A stretch of DNA of 64,000 bases from Dyadobacter fermentans (GCF_019924045.1 NZ_JAHXBN010000022.1:124001-188000), one strand, 5' to 3'; positions 40,122 to 50,155 are shown, counted from the first letter of the stretch. The notes: generated from the letters alone by a model not told the origin. Program-made: numbers and translations.

Positions 40122-41543
40122 TCAGAGTTCGTAAGTAGTGCCCCTCAACGGCGTTTCCACCGAATGATAGCCGATTTCCTGGATCTTACTTTGGAACTCA
40201 GCCATGCTTTGCTGCTCTCCGTGGACGAGGAAAATGCCTTTCAGTTTTTCCGGATCCTGCATTTTTACAAAATTAATTAAGTCGTTTTGGTCTCCGTGGC
40301 CGCTAAATACGTCAATTTTTTCAATATTAGCCAAGACCGGATACTGCTTTCCGCGAATAGAGATTGTATCCTGCCCGTTCAAAAGCCGCCAGCCGAGCGT
40401 ACCTTCCGACGCATAGCCGATCATCAGGATCGTCGCATAGGGATTGCCGATATTGGCCTCCACGTGCGCTTCAACGCGCCCGCCCTGCACCATTCCGGAT
40501 GATGAAATGATAATGCACGGCTCGTTATAGTTTGAAACGGCACGGCTCGCATCGGCGCTTTCGAGGTAGATCAGGTTTTCGAAATCGAAGAGCATATCGT
40601 TCTCCTCCTTAAAGTCGCGGGCCTCCTTGTTCAACATCCGTGAATGCTTTTGGTAAACCTTCGTGCTGCTATGGGCCAACGGGCTGTCGGAGAATACCTT
40701 AATGTAGGGGAAAGAGCGGTCGAGGTACAGCTTGTTGAGCGTGTAAAGCAATGCCTGGGTCCTGCCAACACTGAATGACGGGATAATGAGCCTGCCCGGG
40801 ATATCGATGCAGGTGCGTTTGATTACATCCGCCAGCGTTTCTACGGTTCCGCGCTTGTCTTCGTGCAATCTGTTTCCGTAAGTCGATTCGCAGATCAGGT
40901 AGTCCACCTGCGGGATTTCCTGTGGATCGATCAGCAGCGGATAGTTCTTCCTCCCGATGTCACCCGAAAAGCACAGCCGCTTTTTCTCACCATCTTCATA
41001 AACCTCCAAAACAATATGCGCGGCGCCCAGCAAATGGCCGGCGGCGTAATAGGTCACCGTCACATTGTCGGCAATGCGGTAGCGCTGCCCGAATGCCACG
41101 GGCACGAAGTTGTCCATGGCCTCGATCACATGTTTCTCAACATAGTAATCCATAGGCACTTCACGCTTCTTCTTGCCGCTTCGTTTTTTGGAGTTAACGC
41201 GTGAATTGAGGCGTTTTTGGTGCAGGTTGGCCGCGTCTTTCAACAAAAGCGACGTCAGGGCCATGGTAGGCTCGGTACAAACCACCCGTCCTTCGAAACC
41301 CTCCTTGTACAGGTTTGGAATGTTCCCTGAGTGGTCAATGTGCGCGTGTGTGAGCAGAACGGTGTTGATCAGACTGGGTTCAAACGGGAAAACGCTCTTC
41401 TGCTGTTCATATCTTGTTTTCTTGCCGATCTCATCCAGATCAAAATCGGAGCCGCAGTCGATCAGGATGCGGTAGTCGTCCGATTCCAAAAGGAACATAC
41501 TACCTGTGACCTGCTGCGAAGCCCCCCAAAATGTCAATTTCAT
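40122..41543 (-). CDS. MBL-fold, beta-CASP-type RNA nuclease
   Basis: 473 residues. The metallo-beta-lactamase motif is LLTHAHIDHSGNIP (about 67-80), further metal ligands are in AAGHLLGAAHI and FSGDIGRKNYP, and the beta-CASP region has ICESTYGNR, IIPSFSVGRTQALL and SSSGMVQGGR, followed by the RMMBL part with DVFSGHGDQNDL. This is the CPSF73/YsgA-like family of RNA endo/exonucleases. It is a single gene with a strong divergent intergenic region. Confidence 0.9.
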   Translation of the reverse strand: MKLTFWGASQQVTGSMFLLESDDYRILIDCGSDFDLDEIGKKTRYEQQKSVFPFEPSLINTVLLTHAHIDHSGNIPNLYKEGFEGRVVCTEPTMALTSLLLKDAANLHQKRLNSRVNSKKRSGKKKREVPMDYYVEKHVIEAMDNFVPVAFGQRYRIADNVTVTYYAAGHLLGAAHIVLEVYEDGEKKRLCFSGDIGRKNYPLLIDPQEIPQVDYLICESTYGNRLHEDKRGTVETLADVIKRTCIDIPGRLIIPSFSVGRTQALLYTLNKLYLDRSFPYIKVFSDSPLAHSSTKVYQKHSRMLNKEARDFKEENDMLFDFENLIYLESADASRAVSNYNEPCIIISSSGMVQGGRVEAHVEANIGNPYATILMIGYASEGTLGWRLLNGQDTISIRGKQYPVLANIEKIDVFSGHGDQNDLINFVKMQDPEKLKGIFLVHGEQQSMAEFQSKIQEIGYHSVETPLRGTTYEL

Positions 41544-41741
41544 ATAAATAGTATGGGGTGAAAGCTATATTGCATTTTTCATCTGGCGGAAAAATCAATA
41601 TCACTATTGTATCTTTTCTTTGTAAACTACTAATCGTTTGTCTAATATCTTACAAAAGTACCAAAAAACAGCCTGAGATACGGACATTAGTTACTAGATT
41701 AGAAGAAGCGGCATAAATTTTGTGCCCGGCGAATATTTAAT

Positions 41742-43214
41742 ATGATGAGAACCACCCTTCTTTTTCTTTGCATACTCCTGACAGGCCGCGCGGCGTCGGC
41801 ACAGGTCATCGACAGTACCGGACTGGTCCGTTTCAGCGATGCGGTGCTTGAACTGCAAAACAGTGAATTTATGCGGAGCGGCTCGCTGGCGGTGAGTGTA
41901 AAGGCGGTAAAAGAGGGTACGAACGTATTTGCATTGAATACGGAGCGCTCATTACCTTCCGCTTCAACCCTGAAACTTGTTTCCACGGCAACGGTTCTGG
42001 CGCTCTTCGGCGGCGATTTCAAGTTCCAGACTTTCCTCGAACATGACGGCGTTCTGCGCGGCGATACGCTCGCGGGCAACCTCTATATTCACGGAACGGG
42101 AGATCCTTCACTCGGAAGTGATCGGTTCAAAGATTATCCTACGGCATCGGAAATGATCAGCCGGTGGGTCGCGGCGGTGAAAAAGGCGGGCATTAAATAC
42201 ATCAAAGGCAAAGTCATTGCCGATGCTTCCTTTTTCGATAAGGAAGCGGTCGCGAGTACGTGGATCTGGGGCGATATGGGAAATTACTATGGGGCAGGCG
42301 TCCAGGGGCTTAACTTCAACGAAAACCTGTACCGGGTTAAGTTCAAACCCGGCGTGGAACCGGGCGACCCCACGACCGTCCTTGGTACGGAACCTTCAAT
42401 CCCATATCTGTCCTTCACCAATCAGGTTACGACCGGTGAGCGCGGTTCGGGTGACCAGACGATCATTTACAGCAGTCCGCTTGGAAACAATGTGCTGCTC
42501 ACGGGCACAGTACCAGCCGGTAATGCGGTTTTTACCGTAAAAGGCTCCATTCCTGATCCGGCGTGGTACACGGCGTATGCATTGAAAAATGCATTGTCCG
42601 GCAATGGAGTAGTGGTAGCAGAAGCGGAGCCGGGCAATGAAGTGCTGCTTACACCCAATCCGAAGAAGATGATAGACGAGTACAAATCGCCGCCATTGCG
42701 TGAATTGTGCCAACAAGCCAATTTTTGGAGTATTAACCTTTTTGCGGATGTGTTTTTCAAGCAATCGGGCAAGCGGCTTTCCGGCAGTTCGGCGTTTGAT
42801 GATGCGGCTACGGCCATTACCGGCTACTGGTCGGGCAGGGGAGCCGATCTGAGGGGGTTTTATATTAAAGACGGGAGCGGGTTATCGCCTTCCGGCTCCA
42901 TCACCGCGGGTAGCCTGACTGATATTTTAAATCTGTCGAATAAGGATGTCAGTTTTAAAGATTTTTACCAAAGTATCGCCATTCTGGGGCAAAATGGAAC
43001 GGTGCGTAATCTTGGAAAGGGCTCGCGCGCGGCGGGTAATATGCATGCGAAGAGCGGGTCAATCGAAGGTACGCGGGCGTTTGCGGGCTATGTGAATGCG
43101 AAATCGGGGGCATTGCTGAGCTTTACGATTATCGCGCACAAGTACGTGCCCGGGAGTAATCGCGTGATTTCCGATTCGTTGGTGAAGCTGATGACGCTGA
43201 TGGCGGAGTTGTGA
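41742..43214 (+). CDS. dacB: D-alanyl-D-alanine carboxypeptidase/endopeptidase (PBP4 type)
   Basis: 490 residues with a signal peptide (LLFLCILLTGRAASAQ). The penicillin-binding motifs are Ser75-x-x-Lys78 (ASTLK in LPSASTLKLV), SxN in FWSINLFADVF and KSG in NMHAKSGSIEGTR. The large insert between the first two motifs is typical of class C low-molecular-weight PBPs. The enzyme trims or hydrolyses peptidoglycan cross-links in the periplasm. Confidence 0.9.
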   Translation: MMRTTLLFLCILLTGRAASAQVIDSTGLVRFSDAVLELQNSEFMRSGSLAVSVKAVKEGTNVFALNTERSLPSASTLKLVSTATVLALFGGDFKFQTFLEHDGVLRGDTLAGNLYIHGTGDPSLGSDRFKDYPTASEMISRWVAAVKKAGIKYIKGKVIADASFFDKEAVASTWIWGDMGNYYGAGVQGLNFNENLYRVKFKPGVEPGDPTTVLGTEPSIPYLSFTNQVTTGERGSGDQTIIYSSPLGNNVLLTGTVPAGNAVFTVKGSIPDPAWYTAYALKNALSGNGVVVAEAEPGNEVLLTPNPKKMIDEYKSPPLRELCQQANFWSINLFADVFFKQSGKRLSGSSAFDDAATAITGYWSGRGADLRGFYIKDGSGLSPSGSITAGSLTDILNLSNKDVSFKDFYQSIAILGQNGTVRNLGKGSRAAGNMHAKSGSIEGTRAFAGYVNAKSGALLSFTIIAHKYVPGSNRVISDSLVKLMTLMAEL

Positions 43215-43232
43215 GGAATTGTAATTGTTGTT

Positions 43233-43396
43233 CCATCCCGGACGGGATTTCCATTGAATTTGGATTGCGCCGTTTTCTACCAATGTTACGTGCCTAACGG
43301 CACTCGTAATGCAAATGAAGAGTCGCATTAGCGACGTAATATGGGTAGAAAAGGGAATGTATACGGCTTGAACGGAAATGCCGTAGGCATGTAACG
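43233..43396. repeat. Cluster of REP-like hairpins
   Basis: Four related hairpins in alternating orientation: CCCGGACGGG near 43238; TTTTCTACCAATGTTACGT followed by GCCTAACGGC (43273-43303); its inverted relative with hairpin GTCGCATTAGCGAC and ACGTAATATGGGTAGAAAA (43322-43353); and ATGCCGTAGGCATGTAACG (43377-43395). They fill the gene-free stretch 43215-43568 up to 43396; the remaining 170 bp before hslV hold nothing I can identify. Confidence 0.7.
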
Positions 43397-43568
43397 ACAA
43401 CTCGAAAGCACCTCTGAGAGAGGAGGCTGTCCGCCTTATCGAAAGCTGCCGGGAAGGTTAGAACAATATCCTGGAATTACCTTCGCGTATTTTGTATGCG
43501 GAATGTTCCGACCGGCCGGAGGCCTGCGAATAGGGGCACGAAGCCAGAGCTTCGCGCCATTCGTTTCA

Positions 43569-44111
43569 CTACTGAACGACCTTCTCGATCACCAGGTTAT
43601 GATTGGTGTAAATGCAAAGATCAGCCGCAATGGTCAAGCCTTCCCGTACCATTTCTTCTGCACTCAAATGCGTGGCATGTTTTTTCAATGCCTGCGCTGC
43701 CGATAATGCAAAGTTTCCGCCGGAACCAATCGACGCAATTCCATTCTCGGGCTCCAAAACATCGCCGGTTCCTGAAATGACCAGGATTTCATCCTTATTT
43801 GCGGTAATCATCATCGCTTCCAGCTTGCGCAGGTAGCGGTCGGTGCGCCAGTCCTTGGCCAGTTCAATGGCGGCCCGCTTCATATTGCCGCCGTAGCCAT
43901 TCAGTTTCTCTTCAAAACGATCCAGCAAGGTGAATGCATCAGCCGTAGAGCCAGCAAAGCCGACGAGTATCTTGCCGCCTTGCAGCGTGCGGATCTTTTT
44001 TACATTACTCTTGGCAACCGTGTTGCCCATTGTTGCCTGGCCGTCCGCGCCTAATGCGACAGTTCCGTTGTGCAATACCCCGAGGACGGTAGTAGCGTGT
44101 ATTTTCTCCAT
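43569..44111 (-). CDS. hslV: ATP-dependent protease subunit HslV
   Basis: 180 residues from ATG 44111. It has the N-terminal-threonine hydrolase core: [12 protein letters not shown] (catalytic Thr in TT after a short propeptide MEKIHA), [16 protein letters not shown] and [19 protein letters not shown]. It would form a dodecamer that degrades proteins unfolded by HslU. The six-residue propeptide is longer than in E. coli but similar to Gram-positive CodW-type sequences. The upstream in-frame extension is spurious. hslU is not adjacent. Confidence 0.96.
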   Translation of the reverse strand: MEKIHATTVLGVLHNGTVALGADGQATMGNTVAKSNVKKIRTLQGGKILVGFAGSTADAFTLLDRFEEKLNGYGGNMKRAAIELAKDWRTDRYLRKLEAMMITANKDEILVISGTGDVLEPENGIASIGSGGNFALSAAQALKKHATHLSAEEMVREGLTIAADLCIYTNHNLVIEKVVQ

Positions 44112-44166
44112 ATTGATATTTGAATGCAAATGTTTGTCGCGTTTGAAACAAAATGCCTCTGAAAAC

Positions 44167-44199
44167 AAAAGTGCCAGACCTTGCGGGCCTGACACTTTT
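44167..44199 (-). terminator. Terminator behind the pyruvate dehydrogenase E2 gene
   Basis: A 14-bp stem with two G-T pairs, AAAAGTGTCAGGCC with GGTCTGGCACTTTT around loop CGCAA on the minus strand, followed by GTTTTC. Confidence 0.75.
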
Positions 44200-44218
44200 T
44201 CATGCACTTGTATTGGGG

Positions 44219-45898
44219 TTAAACCAGCATGCTCATAGGTTCTTCCAACAGTTTCTTCACTGTCAAAAGGAACTGAGCTGCGGTTGCGCCGTCTACCACG
44301 CGGTGGTCGGCCGAGAGCGTTACTTTCATGATGTTGGTCGGATAAACCGTTCCATCTTCCTTGAAAGCAGCCACTTTCTTGATCGCGCCGATCGCGAGGA
44401 TACAGGAATCCGGCGGGTTGATGATCGCAGTAAACTCGTCTACACCGAACATACCGAGGTTCGATACCGAGAATGTATTGCCTTCCCAATCTTTCGGTTG
44501 CAGTTTTTTATCTTTCGCTTTGCCGGCCAGGTCTTTTACTTCACCTGAAATGGCAGAAAGCGTTTTCTTGTCAGCCTCGCGGATAACTGGTACCAGCAGA
44601 CCTTCGTCCACTGCCACGGCTACACCGATGTTGACATAGTTGTATTTACGGATCTTGTCACCCAGCCATGCGGAGTTTACGGCAGGATGCTGCTTCAACG
44701 CTACCGCGCAAGCTTTGATTACCATGTCGTTGAAAGAGATTTTCGCGGTAGCCACTTCGTTCAGCTGCGGGCGCAATGCCATAGCCTTGTCCATGTTGAT
44801 TTCCATGGTCACGTAGAAGTGAGGCGCAGTGAACAAGCTTTCGCTCAGGCGGCGCGCAATGGTTTTGCGCATTTGCGAAATAGGAGTGTCCACGAAATCG
44901 CCGTTGGCTGGTGCAGAAGCAACAGGAGCGGCCTCCGCTTTGGCAGCCGGTGCCGGTTGTGCAGCAGGGGCAGCCGCAGGAGCCGATGCTTGTGCAGCAG
45001 GTTTGAACTCGTCCACATCGCGTTTTACGATGCGTCCGTTGTCGCCGCTTCCGGCCACTTCGCTCAGATTAATGCCTTTTTCGTCGGCCAGGCGTTTGGC
45101 CAATGGAGATGCTTTTACGCGCTCGTTGGAATCTGCTACCGAAACAGCCTTTTCCGAGCCATTTACCGCAGGAGCAGCTTGTGCAGCAGCACCCGGTGCA
45201 GGTGCAGCAGCAGTTTCAGCAGGAGCTTCGCCATTTTCACGGGCCAGCAACGCTTCTACATTCGATCCTTCTTCACCGATTACCGCGATGATTGCATCAA
45301 CCGGTACTGCGTCACCTTCTTTAATACCTACGTAAAGCAGCGTGCCGTCTTCGTATGCTTCCAGTTCCATCGTAGCCTTGTCGGTTTCAACTTCGGCCAG
45401 GATATCACCTGATTTTACTTTATCGCCTACTTTTTTCTGCCACGAAACCAGCGTACCTTCTTCCATGGTATCGCTCATTTTAGGCATGCGAACTACCGCA
45501 GCGTTGATTTTCTCGGTAGACACGGCAGGGGCTGCCGCAGCAGGCGTGGGTTGTGGTGTTACTGTTTCAACAGCAGGGGCAGCTGGCGCGGCAGGAGCAG
45601 CCGCAGGAGCTGATCCGTTTCCGTTGCTGGCACCGTCGAGCAGGGATTGGTAATCTTCGCCCTCAGCGCCCACGATCGCCATGATACCGTCGATAGGTAC
45701 TGCGTCTCCTTTTTTTACGCCGATATATAGAAGGGTACCGTCCCAGTAAGATTCGAGGTCCATGGTTGCCTTGTCGGTTTCCACCTCAGCAATCACTTCA
45801 CCGGATTTAATTTTATCACCTACTTTTTTGTGCCATTCCGCGATAACACCTTCTTCCATGGTGTCGCTCATCTTGGGCATACGAATTACTTCTGCCAT
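44219..45898 (-). CDS. pdhC: Dihydrolipoamide acetyltransferase (E2) of pyruvate dehydrogenase
   Basis: 559 residues with two lipoyl domains (about 1-80 and 135-215), each with the lipoylated Lys in EVETDKATM, joined by alanine/proline-rich linkers. A peripheral-subunit-binding domain follows ([20 protein letters not shown], about 265-300), then the acyltransferase domain with the active-site motif [14 protein letters not shown]. It is the core of the complex that makes acetyl-CoA from pyruvate. The E1 and E3 genes are not adjacent. Confidence 0.95.
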   Translation of the reverse strand: MAEVIRMPKMSDTMEEGVIAEWHKKVGDKIKSGEVIAEVETDKATMDLESYWDGTLLYIGVKKGDAVPIDGIMAIVGAEGEDYQSLLDGASNGNGSAPAAAPAAPAAPAVETVTPQPTPAAAAPAVSTEKINAAVVRMPKMSDTMEEGTLVSWQKKVGDKVKSGDILAEVETDKATMELEAYEDGTLLYVGIKEGDAVPVDAIIAVIGEEGSNVEALLARENGEAPAETAAAPAPGAAAQAAPAVNGSEKAVSVADSNERVKASPLAKRLADEKGINLSEVAGSGDNGRIVKRDVDEFKPAAQASAPAAAPAAQPAPAAKAEAAPVASAPANGDFVDTPISQMRKTIARRLSESLFTAPHFYVTMEINMDKAMALRPQLNEVATAKISFNDMVIKACAVALKQHPAVNSAWLGDKIRKYNYVNIGVAVAVDEGLLVPVIREADKKTLSAISGEVKDLAGKAKDKKLQPKDWEGNTFSVSNLGMFGVDEFTAIINPPDSCILAIGAIKKVAAFKEDGTVYPTNIMKVTLSADHRVVDGATAAQFLLTVKKLLEEPMSMLV

Positions 45899-45946
45899 AT
45901 CGCTTGTTAAGGTATTTTTGTTCTTGGTCGAAATTCAGACTTTGGT

Positions 45947-45954
45947 CAAAATTA
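45947..45954 (-). promoter_or_regulatory. Candidate -7 box of the E2 gene
   Basis: TAATTTTG on the minus strand, 48 bp before the start codon. A -33 TTTG is not clear. Confidence 0.4.
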
Positions 45955-46130
45955 CAATAAAAGGTGAATAGGAGAGATGTTTGACATTATAAAATTGCCC
46001 CTCCTGGTCGTTGAAGTCTTCTCCCGGGAAATTCATCTTTCTTGTAATGCTTGATAATCAGTGTGGTATGGCGGTTTAGGGCGTTTTTATCAATTTACTA
46101 TGCCCCAAACAGCATCCTCGCAACGTGCTT

Positions 46131-46877
46131 TCACTGCTTTCGGGCGATATATAAATGATCGGCCAAAAGATGTGAATTTAGCCATTCAGCAGCTTCCGGA
46201 CCCGGTTTTGGGACTGGAAGCCGAAGGGTACGGAAAAAGCTGCGGGCGACTCCCATGCGTTTCCGGAAAGTATAGGAAGTTTCACCGAATGCATTCCCCG
46301 GGCGGTCCACGGTTACCGTGGCGCACTGCAAACCTGCTCTGGCGATCAGCCCTATGAGGTAGGGAGCATGGGGTAAATAGGACGTGAAATCACCTGTCGC
46401 ATCCTTTCTCGCAACCATGAAAAGCCCCGCATTCATCGGTATTTTCCTGCCGGAGAACCAATGTACCATTCCTTTGAAAAAATGCGAGGTAAGTAGCCGA
46501 CCGGGCGACTCATATTTGCCCTGGCGTCTTCCGAATACCACATCTACGCCCGGTTTTAATGCGTTGATCAGCGTAGGCAGGTTTTCTGGCTCATCCTGCA
46601 AATCGGCATCCATTGTGGCAACGAGTTCTCCACGGGCAAATGCCATTCCGGCGATCAATGCGCTGCTCTGGCCGGCATTCTTTTTCAGATTAACAATATG
46701 ATAGGAAACCGTTGGAGGGAGTTGTCGGAGGATAGCCAGCGAATGGTCGGGAGATGCGTCATTGACATATACAATTTCGCATGAAACCGGAAGCAATGCA
46801 GCCACCTGACTGATCCGCTCGTGCAAAGCCACCAACGTGGTAGCACTTTTGTATACAGGAATAACAACGCTGATCAT
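46131..46877 (-). CDS. Family 2 glycosyltransferase
   Basis: 248 residues from ATG 46877. It starts MISVVIPVYKS and has the GT-A motifs VYVNDASPDHSLAIL, GQSSALIAGMAFARGE and the metal-binding ATMDADLQDEPENLP, as in polyprenyl-phosphate or membrane-lipid sugar transferases. Hydrophobic C-terminal helices as in DPM/GtrB types are absent. It is the last gene of a five-gene operon, and its ATG overlaps the upstream stop (TGATG). Confidence 0.88.
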   Translation of the reverse strand: MISVVIPVYKSATTLVALHERISQVAALLPVSCEIVYVNDASPDHSLAILRQLPPTVSYHIVNLKKNAGQSSALIAGMAFARGELVATMDADLQDEPENLPTLINALKPGVDVVFGRRQGKYESPGRLLTSHFFKGMVHWFSGRKIPMNAGLFMVARKDATGDFTSYLPHAPYLIGLIARAGLQCATVTVDRPGNAFGETSYTFRKRMGVARSFFRTLRLPVPKPGPEAAEWLNSHLLADHLYIARKQ

Positions 46878-47821
46878 CAATAGCCCTTTTCGTAATTGAC
46901 GATATTCAGCAGCGTTTCCCCGCGCACATAGCGCGCCAGGTTTTCTTCAAAAAGTGGCTGCCACTTAAACTCCGGTCCTTCCAGGCTGCGGCCTACATGC
47001 GGGGTGATCAGTATCCGCGGCTCCGCCCACATCGGATGCGAGGCACCTAACGGCTCCTCTTCGAATACATCCAGCCCGGCACCGGCGAGTTGACCTGCAT
47101 GCACCCTTTCGAGTAGTGCATGGTCGTCGAGCGTGCCGCCCCTGCCGATATTGATCACAAATGCGCGGTCAGGGAGCTGGTCCAGTATAGCTCCATTTAC
47201 AAAATGGCGTGTCCCCGGAGTTTTAGGAAGGCAAATGATCAGTGCATCGGTATCGGCCAGCTGAGCCTGCCAGTTTTGTTGCCCAAATATTGAAATACCT
47301 TGCGCTTCTGAATCTTCGGGTTGGTTTCTAACCGCAGCAGCATGCCCGCCCATTGCTGTAATCAGCCGCGCGATCTCCTGCGCGAGGCTGCCCCATCCCA
47401 GGATCAGGCAGCGGCTATTGTGTAATGAGCGTAACCTGTGCCGCTGCCATGAATGTGCATTCTGCTCGTCGCGAAGCAAATGAATATTGCGGAAGAGCGC
47501 CAGCAGCAGCGTGACGGTATGTTCGGCCAGTTCGGCATCGTACACACCGCGGGCGCAGGTAAGCGTGGCGCCCTTATCGAGGAGCAGTTGTTTTTGGGTT
47601 AATATAATGTCAACCCCCACCGAATTGGATTGCATCCAGCGAAGCTTTTTGGCAAAGGGGAGACTTTGGATAAAATAGCGGTTACCCAGCACAATCTCGG
47701 CGTTTTCGATGAGCTTCTGTGCTTCTTCCAGTGAGTGTGCAATGGCTATTTCCTGATCCGGCGCGGCTTGTTGCAGGCGCTGCAGGTGTGCCTGTACCGG
47801 GTCATACATCAGAAGGATCAT
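46877..47821 (-). CDS. D-2-hydroxyacid dehydrogenase
   Basis: 314 residues from ATG 47821, which overlaps the lyase stop (ATGA); a longer frame upstream is not needed. The NAD-binding Rossmann motif is LGWGSLAQEIARLI (about 140-153), and the catalytic Arg/Glu/His lie in NIGRGGTLDDHALLE, LDVFEEEPLGASHPMW and ITPHVGR. It belongs to the GyaR/GhrA-like family that reduces 2-keto acids. The operon context suggests it acts on the product of the HpcH/HpaI-type lyase. Confidence 0.85.
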   Translation of the reverse strand: MILLMYDPVQAHLQRLQQAAPDQEIAIAHSLEEAQKLIENAEIVLGNRYFIQSLPFAKKLRWMQSNSVGVDIILTQKQLLLDKGATLTCARGVYDAELAEHTVTLLLALFRNIHLLRDEQNAHSWQRHRLRSLHNSRCLILGWGSLAQEIARLITAMGGHAAAVRNQPEDSEAQGISIFGQQNWQAQLADTDALIICLPKTPGTRHFVNGAILDQLPDRAFVINIGRGGTLDDHALLERVHAGQLAGAGLDVFEEEPLGASHPMWAEPRILITPHVGRSLEGPEFKWQPLFEENLARYVRGETLLNIVNYEKGY

Positions 47822-48636
47822 GCGTGATGCGGATTGGTGGTCCAGCTTTCGACCTGCTCGCGGAAAGCCTGGAAATCTGCGGACACTTGCTCTCCCGGCC
47901 GCCTGCATGCTTCGTCGTACGCAGCTCGGATATGATGGATCATGTGTTCCATGCTGTGATGGGCGTAGTCTTTAATAAATGTGCGGCGCAGGAAGCTGAA
48001 ATCGATGCCGAGGCGGGCATATTCATTAATCAGGTATTTGCTGGCGATCGGCTGGCCGTTAGGCGGGTAGGTTACACCGCCCGCGCCGAGCGGTATAGCG
48101 AACTGCTCTCGAATGTCGGTTACGGTGCCATTCATGAGCGGAACGAAAATGTTCCTGCTGTTTTGCTGGATATGCAGGTCGTTGAGCCCGATGTAGGCCC
48201 TGCGGAGCGGCAATTTGCTGAGTTCGGTGACGCAGTCGAGCGCAGAAGTCGTTTCGATGAGGATGTTGAACCCGGCCCTGCCTCCGATCATTTGCAGGGT
48301 GTCACGTGCTTCTGCAACGGTCCTGACCATCGGCAGGAAGATCTCATCGGCCCCCGCGCGCAACGCGAGCTCGACCTCCTCATAAGTATGCTCGGGAGAG
48401 AAGCCGTTGATCCTGCAAATCAGTTTGCCTGCCGGTGTAACTTCCCGCACGCGGCACAGATCTTCATAAGTATCATAATTGATCTGTGTGTCGAAATTCT
48501 CCTGCCTGAGCTTCTTTCCCTGGTTCTCCCAATCGACGATGATACCGTCCACACCAGCTGAGATGGCCGTTCGGACGATCGTCGGGTCGGTCGAGAATAG
48601 AAAGAGCTGGAAATGGTTGTGTAAATTTTGCTTCAC
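47818..48636 (-). CDS. HpcH/HpaI-family aldolase or lyase
   Basis: 272 residues from GTG 48636, which overlaps the methyltransferase stop (GTGA) like its neighbours; an ATG at 48669 is the alternative. The TIM-barrel pattern of the family is visible: GVDGIIVDWENQGK, LICRINGF (Arg of the phosphoenolpyruvate/pyruvate site), GADEIFLPMV, NILIETTSALDCV and YIGLNDL. Members cleave or make C-C bonds with pyruvate or form citramalyl/malyl-type esters. The substrate is unknown; neighbours suggest a small keto acid used in a cell-surface or secondary metabolite. Confidence 0.8.
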   Translation of the reverse strand: MKQNLHNHFQLFLFSTDPTIVRTAISAGVDGIIVDWENQGKKLRQENFDTQINYDTYEDLCRVREVTPAGKLICRINGFSPEHTYEEVELALRAGADEIFLPMVRTVAEARDTLQMIGGRAGFNILIETTSALDCVTELSKLPLRRAYIGLNDLHIQQNSRNIFVPLMNGTVTDIREQFAIPLGAGGVTYPPNGQPIASKYLINEYARLGIDFSFLRRTFIKDYAHHSMEHMIHHIRAAYDEACRRPGEQVSADFQAFREQVESWTTNPHHA

Positions 48637-49427
48637 AAGCCTCTTGTTTTCTGTGCAACGATCAGGCAACTGGTACCAAATGGGATTCTTTTCCTGCTTC
48701 GGATGGCATTTACTTCCCAGCCCAGCAAACGTCTCAATAAACGTGCGGTGGCAGGACGGCCAGCCATATGTTCGTTCCGTTTCTTTTCCGGAGTGTTATC
48801 TTTCTTAATCCCGAATTTTTCGGGCAATACGCGCGCAAACCACATAGGTGCCCACACGAGCGAGAAGAAATAGGTGGCGTAAGTCACCTTGAACCCAGCC
48901 TCTGCAAGTAATGCGGAGAGTTGTTCGAGGGTGTACCGCCTGAAATGCCCCAGCTGCACATCGTTTTCGGACCACAGGCTCTGAAACGCGGGTACGGTGA
49001 GCATGATCCGTCCATCGGGAGTAAGCAGCCGGTTGATATTTTCGAGGAAGGATTTATCATCACTGATATGCTCCATCACATCGAAGAATCCAGCCGCCGG
49101 GGCTGTTCCATTCACTTTGGCTACGTATTCCTCCAAAGTATTCTGGACCGTAGATCGGATCCCTCTCTTCCGGGCGTTCTCGATCCCGGTAGCGTAGGGT
49201 TCTACCAGCGTTACGTTGTAGCCCGCGTTCTGCATAGCCAATGCGGTAATGCCGTTGCCACCTCCGATATCCAGGAAATCTTTGGGAAAACCATTCGCCT
49301 TCATAGCCTCCACAAGGCATCCGTTCCGGTGCTGATACCAGAACGACATGTCTTCCATTTCGAAACACACCGAGTTGCCGTCGTCCGGGTAGGAAACCAG
49401 CCACTTTTCTCTTTTTTCTTCAATCAT
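48633..49427 (-). CDS. SAM-dependent methyltransferase (class I)
   Basis: 264 residues. SAM-binding motif I is FLDIGGGNGITALAM (about 48-62), the acidic loop VTLVEPYATG follows, and motif IV is GFFDVMEHISDDKSFL. The C-terminal part with AGFKVTYATYFFSLVW resembles O-methyltransferases of polysaccharide or ubiquinone type. The first residues (YPDDGNSVCFEMEDMSFW) are like those of methyltransferases in glycan clusters. It overlaps both neighbours by 4 bp. Confidence 0.85.
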   Translation of the reverse strand: MIEEKREKWLVSYPDDGNSVCFEMEDMSFWYQHRNGCLVEAMKANGFPKDFLDIGGGNGITALAMQNAGYNVTLVEPYATGIENARKRGIRSTVQNTLEEYVAKVNGTAPAAGFFDVMEHISDDKSFLENINRLLTPDGRIMLTVPAFQSLWSENDVQLGHFRRYTLEQLSALLAEAGFKVTYATYFFSLVWAPMWFARVLPEKFGIKKDNTPEKKRNEHMAGRPATARLLRRLLGWEVNAIRSRKRIPFGTSCLIVAQKTRGL

Positions 49428-50155
49428 CTTTTTTCTGCTGTGATGATCTGGAAAGGCAGAAAAGTGTTCAATCCCGGAATTTTTTCCAGGACAGGTTCGC
49501 TTTTCTGGCCCAATGTAGTATTGGAGAGGAAGGGTGGGTAAAAACCAAATCTTTTCATTTTCAAATTCTTCCAGCCTGCGTAATCCATCGCACTGAACAG
49601 CTTCTTTTTGGTCATGTCAGCTACGCCTTTATCACCTTCCCACGACATATCCGGTGTCAGTGCGATTTGCAGATAGTAAAGCGGGTTGTAGGCGTTCGGT
49701 TCAAGAAATACCAGCTTTCCGCCCGGTTTGCATATGCGGTACATGGCCTGGAAACAAGCATGCAGGCTGTGGAAATGATGTAGGGCCATGAAACCCATTA
49801 CCACATCGAACTGGTCGTTCAGCTCTTCGGGCGCATCCAGAATGTCGGCGGCATGGAGCTTGACGGGAAACTTATTGTCGTTATAAACCAATAGCTGCTG
49901 CAAAAGGAATGGCGACAAATCGAGCCCTTCCACCCGGTAACCCTGAGCGAGGAAATTCAGCGTGTATTTCCCCATTCCACAGGCTACATCGATAATCCGG
50001 TCGGATTTTTTAATCCCCGCAAAGTCGATTACCTCTTTCACATGCCTGCGCACGTAAGGCGAAGAAACCGGGATCATTGTTTTTTTGATCTTGTGCCCGA
50101 AATAATCGAGCTGCTGGTTGTTGTGAAATTTGATGTTGGAAACTACGATGCTCAT
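49424..50155 (-). CDS. SAM-dependent methyltransferase (class I)
   Basis: 243 residues, first gene of the overlapping operon. Motif I is RIIDVACGMGKYTLNFL (about 57-73), followed by VEGLDLSPFLLQQL and the substrate-side motif DVVMGFMALHHFHSL; KLVFLEPNAYNPLYY is the post-III motif. It belongs to the UbiE/COQ5-like group of small-molecule methyltransferases. It is not closely similar to the next methyltransferase gene, so they probably modify different positions. Confidence 0.85.
   Translation of the reverse strand: MSIVVSNIKFHNNQQLDYFGHKIKKTMIPVSSPYVRRHVKEVIDFAGIKKSDRIIDVACGMGKYTLNFLAQGYRVEGLDLSPFLLQQLLVYNDNKFPVKLHAADILDAPEELNDQFDVVMGFMALHHFHSLHACFQAMYRICKPGGKLVFLEPNAYNPLYYLQIALTPDMSWEGDKGVADMTKKKLFSAMDYAGWKNLKMKRFGFYPPFLSNTTLGQKSEPVLEKIPGLNTFLPFQIITAEKR

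Noticed and set aside
44687..45412. Plus-strand frames of 168 and 241 residues opposite the E2 gene
   Set aside because: They result from the alanine/proline-rich linkers read in antisense.
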